Notes under the pieces: model-generated | Told to the model about the DNA's origin: nothing | Seen by the model: only the letters and a program-made list of their open reading frames with translations | Database searches by the model: none | Shown here: positions 8,966-19,448 of the stretch, one piece after another | Position numbering within the stretch: the stretch's first letter is position 1 | Layout of the letters: every line of letters starts with the position of its first letter | Source of the DNA: CAMDBL01 sp964498125 | GTDB taxonomy: Bacteria > Pseudomonadota > Alphaproteobacteria > Rhizobiales > Hyphomicrobiaceae | DNA length: 64,000 bases | Direction of reading: 5' to 3' | Assembly (NCBI GenBank): GCA_964498125.1 | Contig: CAZCGE010000030.1 | Span: forward strand, 1-64,000 | Program-made: the position numbers and the translations under genes

Positions 8966-9547
8966 GTGGCACGTAATCCGTCGAGAGACCGCGGCCGTGA
9001 TCGCGAGGAGCGCGATAGCGAGTTCACCGATAAGCTCGTCCACATCAATCGCGTGGCCAAGGTGGTCAAGGGCGGCAAGCGCTTCGGCTTTGCCGCATTG
9101 GTCGTTGTCGGCGACTTGAAGGGGCGGGTCGGCTTCGGTCATGGCAAGGCGCGCGAGGTGCCTGAGGCCATCCGCAAGGCAACCGAAGCCGCCAAGCGGG
9201 CGCTGGTCCGCGTGCCGCTGCGCGATGCGCGGACGCTGCATCATGACAGCGAGGGCCGGCACGGCGCCGGCCGCGTCGTGCTGCGGTCGGCCCCACCTGG
9301 CCGCGGCATTATCGCCGGCGGTCCGATGCGCGCGGTTTTCGAGATGCTCGGCGTGCATGACGTGGTCGCCAAATCCCTGGGATCGAGCAATCCCTACAAC
9401 ATGGTACGCGCCACCTTCGACGCCTTGAAGCTGCAGGAGAATCCGCGCGGCGTGGCAGCGCGGCGCTCCAAGAAGGTGAGCGAGATCGTCGCTCGCCGTC
9501 GCGATGGTTCGGGCACGGGCGGTGATGCGACGGACGCAGGCAATTGA
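8966..9547 (+). CDS. rpsE: 30S ribosomal protein S5
   Basis: S5 works at the mRNA entry site and in decoding accuracy. The 193-residue product starts at a GTG ([14 protein letters not shown]), has the S5 double-stranded RNA-binding segment ([21 protein letters not shown]) and [17 protein letters not shown], then the C-terminal domain with [17 protein letters not shown]. The ends are Arg/Asp- and Gly-rich. A 92-base gap precedes rpmD. Confidence 0.96.
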   Translation: MARNPSRDRGRDREERDSEFTDKLVHINRVAKVVKGGKRFGFAALVVVGDLKGRVGFGHGKAREVPEAIRKATEAAKRALVRVPLRDARTLHHDSEGRHGAGRVVLRSAPPGRGIIAGGPMRAVFEMLGVHDVVAKSLGSSNPYNMVRATFDALKLQENPRGVAARRSKKVSEIVARRRDGSGTGGDATDAGN

Positions 9548-9639
9548 GATTGGCCTGGCCGCGGCTGAAGCGGCCCAGCACTACGACCGATGGGTTCCCT
9601 GCCGGCATAGGCTAGGAACTGGCTACTGAGGAACGTGAC

Positions 9640-9837
9640 ATGGCAGCGAAGAAGACCATCGTCGTCGAGCAGGTGCGCAGCGCCAATCGCCGCCCCGGGA
9701 TCCAGCGCGAGACGCTGATCGGGCTGGGGCTCGGCAAGCTCAACCGCCAGCGCGAGCTCGAGGATACGCCAGCCGTGCGCGGCATGGTGAACAGAATTGC
9801 TCATCTCGTGCGCATCGTCGACGAGAAGAAGACCTAA
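9640..9837 (+). CDS. rpmD: 50S ribosomal protein L30
   Basis: L30 is a small 50S protein found in most but not all bacteria. The 65-residue product carries the family core [20 protein letters not shown] and ends with [20 protein letters not shown]. Position between rpsE and rplO is canonical, and GAGGAACGTGAC precedes the ATG. Confidence 0.95.
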   Translation: MAAKKTIVVEQVRSANRRPGIQRETLIGLGLGKLNRQRELEDTPAVRGMVNRIAHLVRIVDEKKT

Positions 9838-9868
9838 GCCAATTTGCTCGAGAGGAGTTTGACCCGCT

Positions 9869-10417
9869 ATGCGGCTCAATCAGATCAAAGACAACGAAGG
9901 CTCGCGCAAGTTTCGCGTCAGGATCGGACGTGGCATCGGCTCCGGCGTCGGCAAGATGGGCGGTCGCGGCGGCAAGGGCCAGACGGCGCGCTCGGGCGTG
10001 GCGATCGGTGGCTTCGAAGGCGGCCAGATGCCATTGCATCGTCGTCTGCCAAAGCGCGGTTTCAACAAGTGGCGGCCGGAGACTTTCAACGAGGTCAACG
10101 TCGGCGGTCTGCAAAAGGCCTTCGATGAGAAGCGCCTTGATCCGGCCAAGCCAATCGACGTCGCATCGCTAGTTGAAGCCGGCGTGCTGCGGCGCGTCAA
10201 GGACGGCCTGCGTGTCCTCGGCAACGGCGAGCTGAAGGCCAAGCTGAAAGTGACCGCGAATCACGTCAGCGCCAAGGCGCGCTCGGCCATCGAGGCGGCC
10301 GGCGGCTCGATCACGCTGATCGAGGTCAAGGTCCTGGAAGCCGACGAGAAGAAGCGCGCCAAGACGGCTGCCAAGAAAGGCAAACTGGTCAAGAAGACGG
10401 CGGCAAGCGAGGAGTAG
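9869..10417 (+). CDS. rplO: 50S ribosomal protein L15
   Basis: L15 is a late-assembly 50S protein. The 182-residue product has the Gly-rich N-terminal region GRGIGSGVGKMGGRGGKGQTA (residues 18-38) and GFEGGQMPLHRRLPKRGF, then the L18e/L15 fold with LRVLGNGELKAKLKVTANHVS. A Lys/Ala-rich tail of about 20 residues follows. The next 282 bases before secY hold no recognised gene or repeat. Confidence 0.96.
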   Translation: MRLNQIKDNEGSRKFRVRIGRGIGSGVGKMGGRGGKGQTARSGVAIGGFEGGQMPLHRRLPKRGFNKWRPETFNEVNVGGLQKAFDEKRLDPAKPIDVASLVEAGVLRRVKDGLRVLGNGELKAKLKVTANHVSAKARSAIEAAGGSITLIEVKVLEADEKKRAKTAAKKGKLVKKTAASEE

Positions 10418-10699
10418 GCGCAGCCTTTTTGCGGCCTGGCTTGTGCTCGCCCGTGCGGCGGGTTGGCCGAAAGGCCGCAGCGACTTGTGTTCGGCCGGGT
10501 TGCATGATGTCCATAGGGCATGCAACTGGGATCGGCGCATCGTGGTGCCGTATTGGCGCGAAGGTTCGCGCGCCCCATATGGCAAGGTGTGGCTTGCAGT
10601 GTGACGCCGCTGGATGTGGACCATCCGGGCCGTTATGAGCAGGGTCTGAGGCGCGGCTCGCTCTATTGAAGCCGCAGCCGAAGGTCGGGAGAGACGGAC

Positions 10700-12051
<1,352 letters not shown>

Positions 12052-12055
<4 letters not shown>

Positions 12056-12711
12056 ATCTCATTCTGCTGGGTCCCCCAGGAGCGGGCAAAGGGACCCAGT
12101 CACAAGAGTTGGCGGCGCGGCGCGGTCTTATCCAACTCTCAACGGGCGATATGCTGCGTGCCGCTGTGAAGGCAAGTAGTGAGGTCGGCCAGAAAGCCAA
12201 GGCCGTGATGGAGAGTGGCGGGCTCGTCTCCGACGCGATCGTCATCAACATCATCGCTGAGCGCATTGAGCAGCCCGACTGCAAGAGCGGCTTCATACTC
12301 GACGGATTCCCGCGCACGCTGGCTCAGGCGGCGGCGCTCGACAAGCTGCTGGCAACCAAGCAGCGCCTGCTGGCCGCTGTGATCGAGATGCGGGTCGATG
12401 ATGGCCTTCTCGTCGATCGCATCTCGGGCCGGTTTGCCTGTACCAAGTGCGGCGCGGGCTACCATGATCGCAACAAGCGGCCAATCACCGCAGGGGTCTG
12501 CGATCGCTGTGGCTCGACCGAGTTCACGCGGCGGGCCGACGATAACGCCGAGACGGTCAGCAAGCGGCTGATGGCCTATTATCGCGAAACCTCGCCGTTG
12601 ATCGGGTATTACTTCGCCAAAGGCGTTCTATACAGCGTTGATGGGATGTTACCGATCGAAGAGGTCACGAGCCGCATCGAAAAGCTCTTGCCGCCGCTGG
12701 AGACGACTTGA
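12052..12711 (+). CDS. adk: Adenylate kinase, zinc-lid type
   Basis: Adk interconverts AMP, ADP and ATP. The P-loop GPPGAGKGTQ is at residues 6-15, with the NMP-binding segment STGDMLRAA and DGFPRTLAQA. The lid contains two Cys pairs (CTKCGAGYH and CDRCGS), indicating a structural zinc as in many alphaproteobacterial and Gram-positive enzymes. It has 219 residues, the long type. The ATG overlaps the secY stop. A 241-base gap follows. Confidence 0.97.
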
Positions 12712-12952
12712 CTGGTGGCGCAAGAGAAGACGCAAGGGAAGCAAGGGAAGGTTGACGGACATGTGTCGCTCGGTTACAACACGCGCGATTTCATGACGCA
12801 CCAAAGTCGACATGGCTGGTCCCACTCCTCGTCGCCGAGGAAAGGTGTGGGTCGGCTATCGTGTGTTTAGCAATTGACGTTAACCGGGCCAGGCACCAAG
12901 CCATTCAGGCACTTGGTCCAGGCAAGTTCAGACGATCGAGCAGGAGACTGCA

Positions 12953-13327
12953 GTGGCACGTATCGCCGGAGTGAATATCCCGACCCAGAAGCGCGTCGTC
13001 ATTGCGCTGCAATACATCCATGGCATCGGCGCGAATTTTGCCAAGGACATCTGTGCGAAAGTCAACATTCCGGCCGAACGCCGGGTGCATGAGCTGACCG
13101 ACGCCGAAGTGCTACAGATCCGCGAGGCAATTGATCGCGATCATGTCGTCGAGGGCGATTTGCGTCGCGAGGTGGCCACGAACATCAAGCGATTGATGGA
13201 CTTGGGCTGCTATCGTGGCCTGCGCCATCGCCGTGGCCTGCCGGTTCGCGGGCAGCGCACGCACACCAACGCCCGTACCCGCAAGGGCCCAGCCAGGCCG
13301 ATCGCCGGCAAGAAAAAGACGAGTTAG
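12953..13327 (+). CDS. rpsM: 30S ribosomal protein S13
   Basis: S13 makes the head-to-50S bridge and touches P-site tRNA. The 124-residue product starts at a GTG ([22 protein letters not shown]), has the helix-two-turn-helix region, and ends [20 protein letters not shown], the signature. It opens the alpha block. rpmJ (L36), which sits just upstream in gammaproteobacteria, is absent from the 241-base gap. Confidence 0.96.
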   Translation: MARIAGVNIPTQKRVVIALQYIHGIGANFAKDICAKVNIPAERRVHELTDAEVLQIREAIDRDHVVEGDLRREVATNIKRLMDLGCYRGLRHRRGLPVRGQRTHTNARTRKGPARPIAGKKKTS

Positions 13328-13441
13328 CGCCGGCTGCCAGGCGGGCTGAATGGCGCATTGCATTCGGTCCGTTCTCGCCGCTCGCGCGCGAATTTCTCAT
13401 CAACTCTAAAGTCTCGCCCGTTCAAGGGCCCGGAGTCCAGC

Positions 13442-13843
13442 ATGGCCAAAGAGCAGCAGCAAGGTCGCGCCAAGGTGCGCCGCCGCGAGAAGAAAAACAT
13501 CTCCTCGGGCGTCGCGCACGTCAACGCGAGCTTCAACAACACGATGGTCACCATCACGGACGCGCAAGGCAACACGATTGCCTGGTCGTCCTCTGGCACG
13601 ATGGGTTTCAAGGGGTCGCGCAAGTCGACGCCCTACGCCGCACAGATGGCGGCCGAGGATGCGGGCAAGAAGGCCCAGGAGCATGGCATGAAGATCCTCG
13701 AGGTCGAGGTCTGCGGACCAGGCTCTGGACGTGAATCAGCGTTGCGCGCGCTGCAGTCCATTGGTTTCCAAGTGACGTCCATCCGCGACGTGACCCCCAT
13801 TCCCCACAACGGATGCCGGCCGAGGAAGCGCCGCCGCGTCTGA
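13442..13843 (+). CDS. rpsK: 30S ribosomal protein S11
   Basis: S11 forms the 30S platform near the Shine-Dalgarno helix. The 133-residue product starts [20 protein letters not shown], has [18 protein letters not shown], and ends with [16 protein letters not shown]. The frame is open back to 13358 but family length supports 13442. A 114-base gap separates it from rpsM. Confidence 0.96.
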   Translation: MAKEQQQGRAKVRRREKKNISSGVAHVNASFNNTMVTITDAQGNTIAWSSSGTMGFKGSRKSTPYAAQMAAEDAGKKAQEHGMKILEVEVCGPGSGRESALRALQSIGFQVTSIRDVTPIPHNGCRPRKRRRV

Positions 13844-13988
13844 AGCTGGGCTCGCCTTGCGAATTTTCATTGCCAGGGTGACTGGCCTCCCGCTTGCGGG
13901 CCATTCGGTCACTTCGTGCTTCTGAGCTTCCCCCCCTGCGCGTTCCGGCCAGCATTTGGCAAGCGCGACATCGAGACGAGGTCGATCG

Positions 13989-15014
13989 ATGATGAATGTC
14001 ATGCAAAAGAACTGGCAGGACCTGATCAAGCCTGAAAAGCTTGCAATCAGCCTGGGCCGAGACCGCAACAAGGTCGCCACCATCACCGCCGAGCCGCTGG
14101 AGCGTGGTTTCGGCACGACGCTCGGCAATGCGCTGCGGCGCGTCCTGCTGTCGTCGCTGCAGGGCGCGGCGATCAAGACCGTGCAGATCGACGGCGTGTT
14201 GCACGAGTTTTCCTCGATCCCCGGCGTGCGCGAGGACGTGACCAACATCGTCCTCAACATCAAGGAGATCGCGCTCAAGGTGCACTCCGAGGGCGTCAAG
14301 CGCATGGTCCTGAAAAAGGACGGCCCCGGCCCGGCGCGTGCTGGCGACATCGAGGCGCCTGCCGACGTCGAGATCCTCAATCCCGATCATATCATCTGCC
14401 ACCTCGACCAGGGCGCCTCGGTGCGCATGGAGTTCCAGGCGGACATGGGCAAGGGTTACGTCCAGGCGGACCGCAACCGTCCCGACGACGCACCCATCGG
14501 CCTCATTCCGGTCGACAGCCTGTACTCGCCGGTGAAGAAGGTGTCGTATCGCGTCGAGAATACGCGCGAGGGCCAGGACCTCGACAAGGACCGCCTGATC
14601 ATGATGGTGGAGACCGATGGCTCGGTGCGTGCCGAGGACGCGGTCGCGCTGGCGGCCCGCATCATCCAGGATCAGCTCACCGTTTTCATCAACTTCGAGG
14701 AGCCGAAGAAGGCTGTCGAGGAGACGCGGCATCCAGAGCTCGCCTTCAATGCGGCCCTGCTCAAGAAGGTGGACGAGCTGGAGCTGTCGGTGCGCTCAGC
14801 CAACTGCCTGAAGAACGACAACATCGTCTATATCGGCGACCTCATCCAGAAGTCCGAAGCCGAGATGCTGCGGACGCCCAACTTCGGGCGAAAGTCGCTC
14901 AACGAAATCAAGGAAGTCCTGGCCTCGATGGGTCTGCATCTGGGCATGGAAGTGCAGAACTGGCCGCCCGACAACATCGAGGAGCTGGCCAAGCGCTACG
15001 AGGATCAGTATTGA
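13989..15014 (+). CDS. rpoA: RNA polymerase alpha subunit
   Basis: RpoA dimerises to nucleate RNA polymerase assembly and contacts promoter UP elements and activators. The 341-residue product has the N-terminal domain ([46 protein letters not shown]) and the C-terminal DNA-binding domain ending in [20 protein letters not shown]. Two adjacent ATGs occur at 13989 and 13992; GAGACGAGG is best spaced for these. The usual MIQKNW start is slightly extended (MMNVMQKNW). A heptamer hairpin follows immediately. Confidence 0.97.
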   Translation: MMNVMQKNWQDLIKPEKLAISLGRDRNKVATITAEPLERGFGTTLGNALRRVLLSSLQGAAIKTVQIDGVLHEFSSIPGVREDVTNIVLNIKEIALKVHSEGVKRMVLKKDGPGPARAGDIEAPADVEILNPDHIICHLDQGASVRMEFQADMGKGYVQADRNRPDDAPIGLIPVDSLYSPVKKVSYRVENTREGQDLDKDRLIMMVETDGSVRAEDAVALAARIIQDQLTVFINFEEPKKAVEETRHPELAFNAALLKKVDELELSVRSANCLKNDNIVYIGDLIQKSEAEMLRTPNFGRKSLNEIKEVLASMGLHLGMEVQNWPPDNIEELAKRYEDQY

Positions 15015-15020
15015 AAGTGA

Positions 15021-15114
<94 letters not shown>

Positions 15115-15174
15115 AGTTCGAGGTGAGGCCATAGAACCTCCCCGTAACAACCACAGCGAAAGAAAGAGAAAGCC

Positions 15175-15606
15175 ATGCGTCACAAGAAGCTCGGTCGCCG
15201 CTTCAGCCGCGATCCCGCCCATCGCCAAGCCATGTTCTCCAACATGGCGGCGTCACTGATCAAGCATGAGCAGATCGTCACGACGCTGCCCAAAGCCAAA
15301 GATTTGAAGCGGGTGATGGACAAGTACATCACGCTGGCCAAACGCGGCGATCTCAATTCGCGCCGGCTGGCCGCCTCGCGGATGGGCGACGAGGCGATGG
15401 TCAAGAAACTGTTCGATACGCTGGGGCCCCGCTACAAGGATCGCTCAGGCGGTTATACCCGCGTCGTCAAGGCTGGCTTCCGTTATGGCGACAGCGCTCC
15501 GCGCGCCGTGATCGAGCTGGTCGATCGCGACACGACCGTGAAAGGCAAGGAAGACCGCGAGCGCCACGCAGCCGAGGTCAAGGCCCGCGAGCAGGCTGGA
15601 ACTTGA
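15175..15606 (+). CDS. rplQ: 50S ribosomal protein L17
   Basis: L17 lies at the bottom of the 50S subunit near the tunnel exit. The 143-residue product starts [20 protein letters not shown] and has [17 protein letters not shown] and [20 protein letters not shown], with a charged tail ([15 protein letters not shown]). It ends the ribosomal cluster, just ahead of a strong terminator. Confidence 0.96.
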   Translation: MRHKKLGRRFSRDPAHRQAMFSNMAASLIKHEQIVTTLPKAKDLKRVMDKYITLAKRGDLNSRRLAASRMGDEAMVKKLFDTLGPRYKDRSGGYTRVVKAGFRYGDSAPRAVIELVDRDTTVKGKEDRERHAAEVKAREQAGT

Positions 15607-15637
15607 GACCTGGCCGGTTGGACCTGACGACAATCGC

Positions 15638-15674
15638 AACGCCCTGCCTTTCGCGCGGGGCGTTTTGCGTTTTG
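15638..15674 (+). terminator. Rho-independent terminator of the ribosomal cluster
   Basis: AACGCCC at 15638-15644 pairs with GGGCGTT at 15658-15664 and is followed by TTGCGTTTTG. It lies 32 bases after the rplQ stop, the expected end of the alpha block. Confidence 0.8.
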
Positions 15675-15753
15675 ACTGGCTCGCCGGGCGAAGCTGGGTC
15701 CCGCGCCCGATCCGCATCGAGGATGATCCGGGCCGCTGGATCGGCTATTATCG

Positions 15754-15787
15754 GCCCGTCGTCACAGGAGGCCCGTCGTCACAGGAG
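15754..15787 (+). repeat. Perfect 17-base tandem duplication carrying a ribosome-binding site
   Basis: GCCCGTCGTCACAGGAG occurs twice back to back (15754-15770 and 15771-15787), directly upstream of the ATG at 15795. The second copy with the next G forms AGGAGG six bases before the start codon, so the duplication also copied the Shine-Dalgarno sequence. Confidence 0.9.
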
Positions 15788-15794
15788 GCTGGCG

Positions 15795-16454
15795 ATGCTG
15801 CGTGGATGGTGTGCTGTTGTCGGGGTGATCAGCTGGACGATGGCTGCCGCGGCCCAATCCGATTCAGCCGGCCAGCTGCGGGCTGCCGCCGCACGCGGCG
15901 ATGCGGTTGAAGTCGGCCGCCTGCTCGCCGCCGGCGCTGCCATCGAAGCCAAGGACGGTGAGGGCCAGACGGCGCTGCTGCTGGCCACTGCGGGTGGCCA
16001 CACGGCCGCCGCCAAGGTGCTGATCGAAACCGGCGCCAGTATCAACGCGCAAGCGCGCAACATGGACACGCCCTGGATGCTGGCCGGCGCGCGCGGTCAC
16101 GCCGAGATCCTGCGGTTGATGCTGCCCAAGGGCCCCGATTACGGCCTGCGCAACCGCTTCGGCGGCAACGCCTTGATCCCGGCCTGCGAGCGCGCGCACG
16201 TCGCGGCGGTGAAGGTGCTGCTGACGTCGAAAACGCCCATCGATCACGTCAACAATCTCGGCTGGACCTGCCTGCTCGAGATCGTCATCCTGGGTGACGG
16301 CGGGCCGCGCCACGTCGAGGTGACGAAGCTGGTGCTGGCCGCCGGCGCCAATCCCAACATCGCCGACAAGGACGGTGTGACGCCGCTGACCCATGCCCGC
16401 CGTCGCGGCCAGAGCGAGGTCGCGCGGCTGATTGCGGCAGCCGGTGGGACGTAG
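15795..16454 (+). CDS. Exported ankyrin-repeat protein
   Basis: The 219-residue product opens with a signal peptide (MLRGWCAVVGVISWTMAAAAQ) and then has about five ankyrin repeats. Examples are the turns DGEGQTALLLATAGGHTAAAK, ARNMDTPWMLAGARGHAEIL and ADKDGVTPLTHARRRGQSEV. It is therefore a periplasmic protein-binding scaffold. Its partner is unknown and the neighbours give no clue. The start is set by the AGGAGG at 15783-15788; an open frame continues back to 15603 without family support. The gene stands alone after the ribosomal terminator. Confidence 0.85.
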   Translation: MLRGWCAVVGVISWTMAAAAQSDSAGQLRAAAARGDAVEVGRLLAAGAAIEAKDGEGQTALLLATAGGHTAAAKVLIETGASINAQARNMDTPWMLAGARGHAEILRLMLPKGPDYGLRNRFGGNALIPACERAHVAAVKVLLTSKTPIDHVNNLGWTCLLEIVILGDGGPRHVEVTKLVLAAGANPNIADKDGVTPLTHARRRGQSEVARLIAAAGGT

Positions 16455-16494
16455 ACGTGACGCGGTCGGACAGCGTCAGGTCTGACCCTGATGG

Positions 16495-17649
16495 TCACGC
16501 GGCGGACGACGTCTGCGGCGTGCTGCGGTAGCCTTGCAGCTTTTCCTCCAACGCCCCGGCATTGGCCTCGCGAATCCTGGCAGCGGCGTCGTCGTACAAA
16601 AAGGGCAGGAAAGCATAGCGGCGCCCTCGCGTCACCTGCGAGACGGCATGCAGCAGCGAACAGGAAAATACCACCGCGCCGCCGCGCGGCGCCTTGTAGC
16701 CCCTTGGCCCGTATTCGGGAAAGCTCACTTCGCCGCCGTCGAAATCGTCGTTGAGGTTGACCGAGACGGCGTAGCGGCGGTGCGCCGTTCCCGTGGTGGT
16801 GTTGTCGCGATGGGCGCGGAAATGCGCGGCGTCCTCGGCGGCATAGCAGGCGATGATGTAGCGCTCCATGCGGTTGGCGTCGAAGAAATGCACTTTCTGG
16901 ATTTCGGGCCGCACGCGCCGCCCAATCCGCGTCTGCACCACCCTGGTCAGATCGGCATCGGTGATCTCGCAGTCCGTGCGCCGCTTATAGCTGTGGTCGA
17001 CGACGCCGATGGTCTTGCCGTCCTGCTCGCGCATGAAGCCGGATTCGACGCTGCCTTTCGTCTCGCAGTAGCCGATGAGGCGATCGCACAGCTCGGGTTC
17101 GAACACGTTGGGGATCAGCAGTACGGGAGCCTGCACCTCGAAGCCGATGTGGCGGCCGACCGGCGGCAAGGTCCGCAGCATGGCAAGTAAATCGGCGTGG
17201 TCGCCAAGGTCGTCGCGGAACGGGATGACGGCGCGCACGCGCATATCGGGGTCGAGTACCAGCCAGCGCAGGTGAAGAACACCAGACGCGCCATTTGCCC
17301 CCGGCGACAATGCGCCGAAGCCGCGGCTCATCCGGCCATCGAAATCCCAAAAGTAGCGCAAGCCCGGCAATTGTTCGCGCACGCGGCCTTCGCTCTCGTC
17401 GCGCGGATCGACGCTGATGCCGAAGAAGGCCAGCTTCTGGTCGTCGAACAGCGCCTGGTTGGCACGCACCACCTCGAGCGCGGCGCGCGAGCGCGCATGC
17501 CCGGCCGAACCGAAGAAACACAGCACCATGTAGCGGCCCGCGGCCGTGTCGAGGGCATAGTCGGCGTTGCTGGTGGAGCGTTGCCGGATCCAAGGGGCCG
17601 GGTCGCCGACCATGAGCTGAGCCGGCCGTGGCCCCCGAGCTTCGGACAT
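16495..17649 (-). CDS. Fusion of a redoxin-like domain and a 2OG-Fe(II) oxygenase
   Basis: The 384-residue product has an N-terminal thioredoxin-fold domain of the AhpC/TSA type (about residues 10-165; MVGDPAP, VLCFFGSAG). The peroxidatic Cys site reads GSAGHA, so the peroxidase Cys is missing. The C-terminal half (about 175-375) is a prolyl-hydroxylase-like oxygenase with the iron triad His280, Asp282 (HRD) and His334 (SLLHAVS) and a 2-oxoglutarate Arg near 343 (RGRRYAF). The substrate is unknown. The start is chosen because GGGAGG precedes it; an in-frame start ten codons earlier lacks this. Confidence 0.85.
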   Translation of the reverse strand: MSEARGPRPAQLMVGDPAPWIRQRSTSNADYALDTAAGRYMVLCFFGSAGHARSRAALEVVRANQALFDDQKLAFFGISVDPRDESEGRVREQLPGLRYFWDFDGRMSRGFGALSPGANGASGVLHLRWLVLDPDMRVRAVIPFRDDLGDHADLLAMLRTLPPVGRHIGFEVQAPVLLIPNVFEPELCDRLIGYCETKGSVESGFMREQDGKTIGVVDHSYKRRTDCEITDADLTRVVQTRIGRRVRPEIQKVHFFDANRMERYIIACYAAEDAAHFRAHRDNTTTGTAHRRYAVSVNLNDDFDGGEVSFPEYGPRGYKAPRGGAVVFSCSLLHAVSQVTRGRRYAFLPFLYDDAAARIREANAGALEEKLQGYRSTPQTSSAA

Positions 17650-17734
17650 AAAAGCCTCCCTTACCTTGCGAATTGCCACGCGCGGCGCGAGGCTAGGAAG
17701 CGTCGGTTAACGGCGCGTTAACGGGGCAGGCGCC

Positions 17735-17778
17735 GTAGGTCGGAGCGACCCCGGATCAAATCCGGGCGAGACCCGACA
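17735..17778 (+). repeat. GTAGGTCGG-type palindromic repeat, intergenic copy
   Basis: It reads GTAGGTCGGAGCGA, then a hairpin (CCCCGGAT paired with ATCCGGG), then GAGACCCGACA. CCTGTCGG at 17804-17811 can pair with CCGACAGG at 17773-17780. The same modules in the same order occur at 57037-57136. Confidence 0.8.
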
Positions 17779-18176
17779 GGAAGAAAGTGCGAAGCACCAT
17801 ATCCCTGTCGGCCAGCGCCGTCGGCCTCGCAGCGGTTTCCGCTCGAGGGCATGGATAACAGGACGGCGGGGCGGCGGGGCCTCGCTATGTAGGTTGTGTG
17901 GATGCGGCTCCCGCCACCCCACGCGCATGCCACGGGGGCGGGCCCCCTATTCGGATCCCGGGGCTACCATCCTTCGGCCGCATCCTGAGTGAGGCCGAAG
18001 TTGAACGGGGTTCCTTTGCCCCGCCGGCAGCGATCCCTCTTGGTCGCGCTGACATCGCCAAGGGTACCCGGCATGCTCTCCCCACTCCCGTTTCACCCAG
18101 CACGTTCCCGGGTCCTGTCCGTATGCGGCGAGATGGCGAGATGGCGCGAGGAGAGGGGGCGGGGATAAGTTGGGGT

Positions 18177-18232
18177 GGCTGGGGTCAGACCCCGCGGGTC
18201 TGACCCCAGCCATGACGGGTCTGACCCCGGCC
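18177..18232. repeat. REP-like GGGTCTGACCCC palindrome cluster
   Basis: A 16-bp perfect inverted repeat (GGCTGGGGTCAGACCC at 18177-18192, its complement at 18196-18211) is followed by a third arm GGGTCTGACCCCGGCC (18217-18232). It abuts the 3' end of the TRAP receptor gene (stop at 18238-18240). Palindromes of this type are often mobilised by RAYT transposases; none is encoded in this window. Confidence 0.85.
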
Positions 18233-18237
18233 GTGCC

Positions 18238-19329
18238 CTACCCCCGCTTCAGCGCGGCCAGAAGATAGTTGTCATAGAAGTTCTCGGCGATCTGTGTGTA
18301 GAACATCACTTCCTTCATGTAGCCGTGGTGGCTCTCGAGCGCCTTCTTGAACAGCGGGCTCTTGCCCGCGAGATCGGCCAAGTGCTCATTGGTCGCCTTG
18401 AAGCAGGCCTCGAGCACCGGCTGCGGGAAGGCGCGCAGCTCGGTGCCGTTGGCGATCAGCCGCTTGAGCGCTGCCGGATTGACGCTGTCGTACTTCTCCA
18501 GCATCCAGGCGCCGGCCGCCGCCGCGGCCTGGGTGACGATCGCTTGGTAGGATTTGGGCAGGCCGTCCCATTTCTCCTGGCCGATGACCACGTGCAGCAT
18601 GGCGCCGCCCTCCCACCAGCCGGGGTAGTAGTAGTACTTGGCCACCTTGTAGAAGCCGAGCTTCTCGTCGTCGTGGGGGCCGACGAACTCGGCCGCGTCG
18701 ATGGTGCCTTTCTCGAGGGCTGGATAGACGTCGCCGCCGGCGATCTGCTGCGGCACGATGCCGAGACGGGCCAGCACGTGGCCGCCCATCCCGCCGATGC
18801 GGAACTTGAGGCCCTTGAGGTCATCGACGGTCTTGATCTCCTTGCGGAACCAGCCGCCCATCTGCGTGCCGGAGTTGCCGCACAGCAGCGCGTGCGCCTT
18901 GAACGGCTTCAGTGCCTCGGCGGTGATCTCGGCGCCGCCGCCGAAATTCCACCAGGACTGCTGGTGGCGGTGGTTCATGCCGAACGGGATGCCGGTGGCG
19001 AAGGCCAGCGTCGGCTCCTTGCCGATGTAGAAATAAAGCGGCGTCTGCGCGCAATCGACCGAGCCGCTGGAGACAGCGTCGAGCGCCTGCAGGCCGGGCA
19101 CGATCTCGCCGGCCGCGAACGTCTGGATTTGGAACCTGTTGTCGGTCGCTTCCGCCACGTACTTGGCGAAGGTCTGCGCCGTGCCGAAAATCGTGTCGAG
19201 CGCCTTGGGGAAACTCGACGTCAGCCGCCAGCGGATTTCCGGGCTCGATTGCGCGATGGCGGGGGCGGCGAGGGTGGTGCTGGCGGCGCCGGCGAGGGTG
19301 GCGCCTGTGAGGAACTGGCGGCGTTTCAT
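18238..19329 (-). CDS. TRAP transporter solute receptor, TakP-like
   Basis: The 363-residue product has a Tat-like signal (MKRRQFLTGATLAGAASTTLAAPAIAQ, residues 1-27) and then a DctP-family receptor fold. Stretches such as SFPKALDTIFG, FAAGEIVPGLQALDAV, VPQQIAGGDVYPALEKGTIDA and PHDDEKLGFYKVAKYYYYPGWW closely resemble TakP, the 2-oxo acid receptor of Rhodobacter. It should bind a small organic acid in the periplasm. No DctQ or DctM membrane genes are nearby, so it must use a distant partner. AAAGGAGG precedes the ATG. Confidence 0.9.
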   Translation of the reverse strand: MKRRQFLTGATLAGAASTTLAAPAIAQSSPEIRWRLTSSFPKALDTIFGTAQTFAKYVAEATDNRFQIQTFAAGEIVPGLQALDAVSSGSVDCAQTPLYFYIGKEPTLAFATGIPFGMNHRHQQSWWNFGGGAEITAEALKPFKAHALLCGNSGTQMGGWFRKEIKTVDDLKGLKFRIGGMGGHVLARLGIVPQQIAGGDVYPALEKGTIDAAEFVGPHDDEKLGFYKVAKYYYYPGWWEGGAMLHVVIGQEKWDGLPKSYQAIVTQAAAAAGAWMLEKYDSVNPAALKRLIANGTELRAFPQPVLEACFKATNEHLADLAGKSPLFKKALESHHGYMKEVMFYTQIAENFYDNYLLAALKRG

Positions 19330-19448
19330 GATACTTCGCCTCCTTTGCGGCGGGGCATGTCACGTGGACCTCGAGCTGCGCGGCCATTATAGTGGATGGT
19401 GGGGTGAATTTGAAGGCGACGCGGTGGATGCGCTCGAGAGCACGTGTA

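Larger units (their letters stand above)
17650..18237. other. Intergenic stretch of 588 bases with repeats, no convincing gene
   Basis: No frame here has family-like sequence or a good ribosome-binding site. The stretch contains the promoter side of the oxygenase gene, a GTAGGTCGG-type repeat (17735-17778) and, next to the TRAP receptor gene's 3' end, a GGGGTCAGACCC palindrome cluster (18177-18232). The middle (about 17890-18170) is GC-rich and repeat-like but unassigned. Confidence 0.6.

Noticed and set aside
10418..10699. Possible small gene or leader between rplO and secY
   Set aside because: Open frames exist on both strands but lack family features and ribosome-binding sites; no clear stem or promoter was seen.
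12875..12952. TTGACG as a -35 box ahead of rpsM
   Set aside because: No acceptable -10 box lies 16-18 bases downstream, so a promoter is not supported by sequence alone.
15603..15794. N-terminal extension of the ankyrin protein
   Set aside because: The extra residues precede a good signal peptide and would translate the ribosomal terminator.
17898..18203. A 101-codon open frame upstream of the TRAP receptor
   Set aside because: Composition is repeat-like, it has no ribosome-binding site, and it runs into the palindrome cluster.
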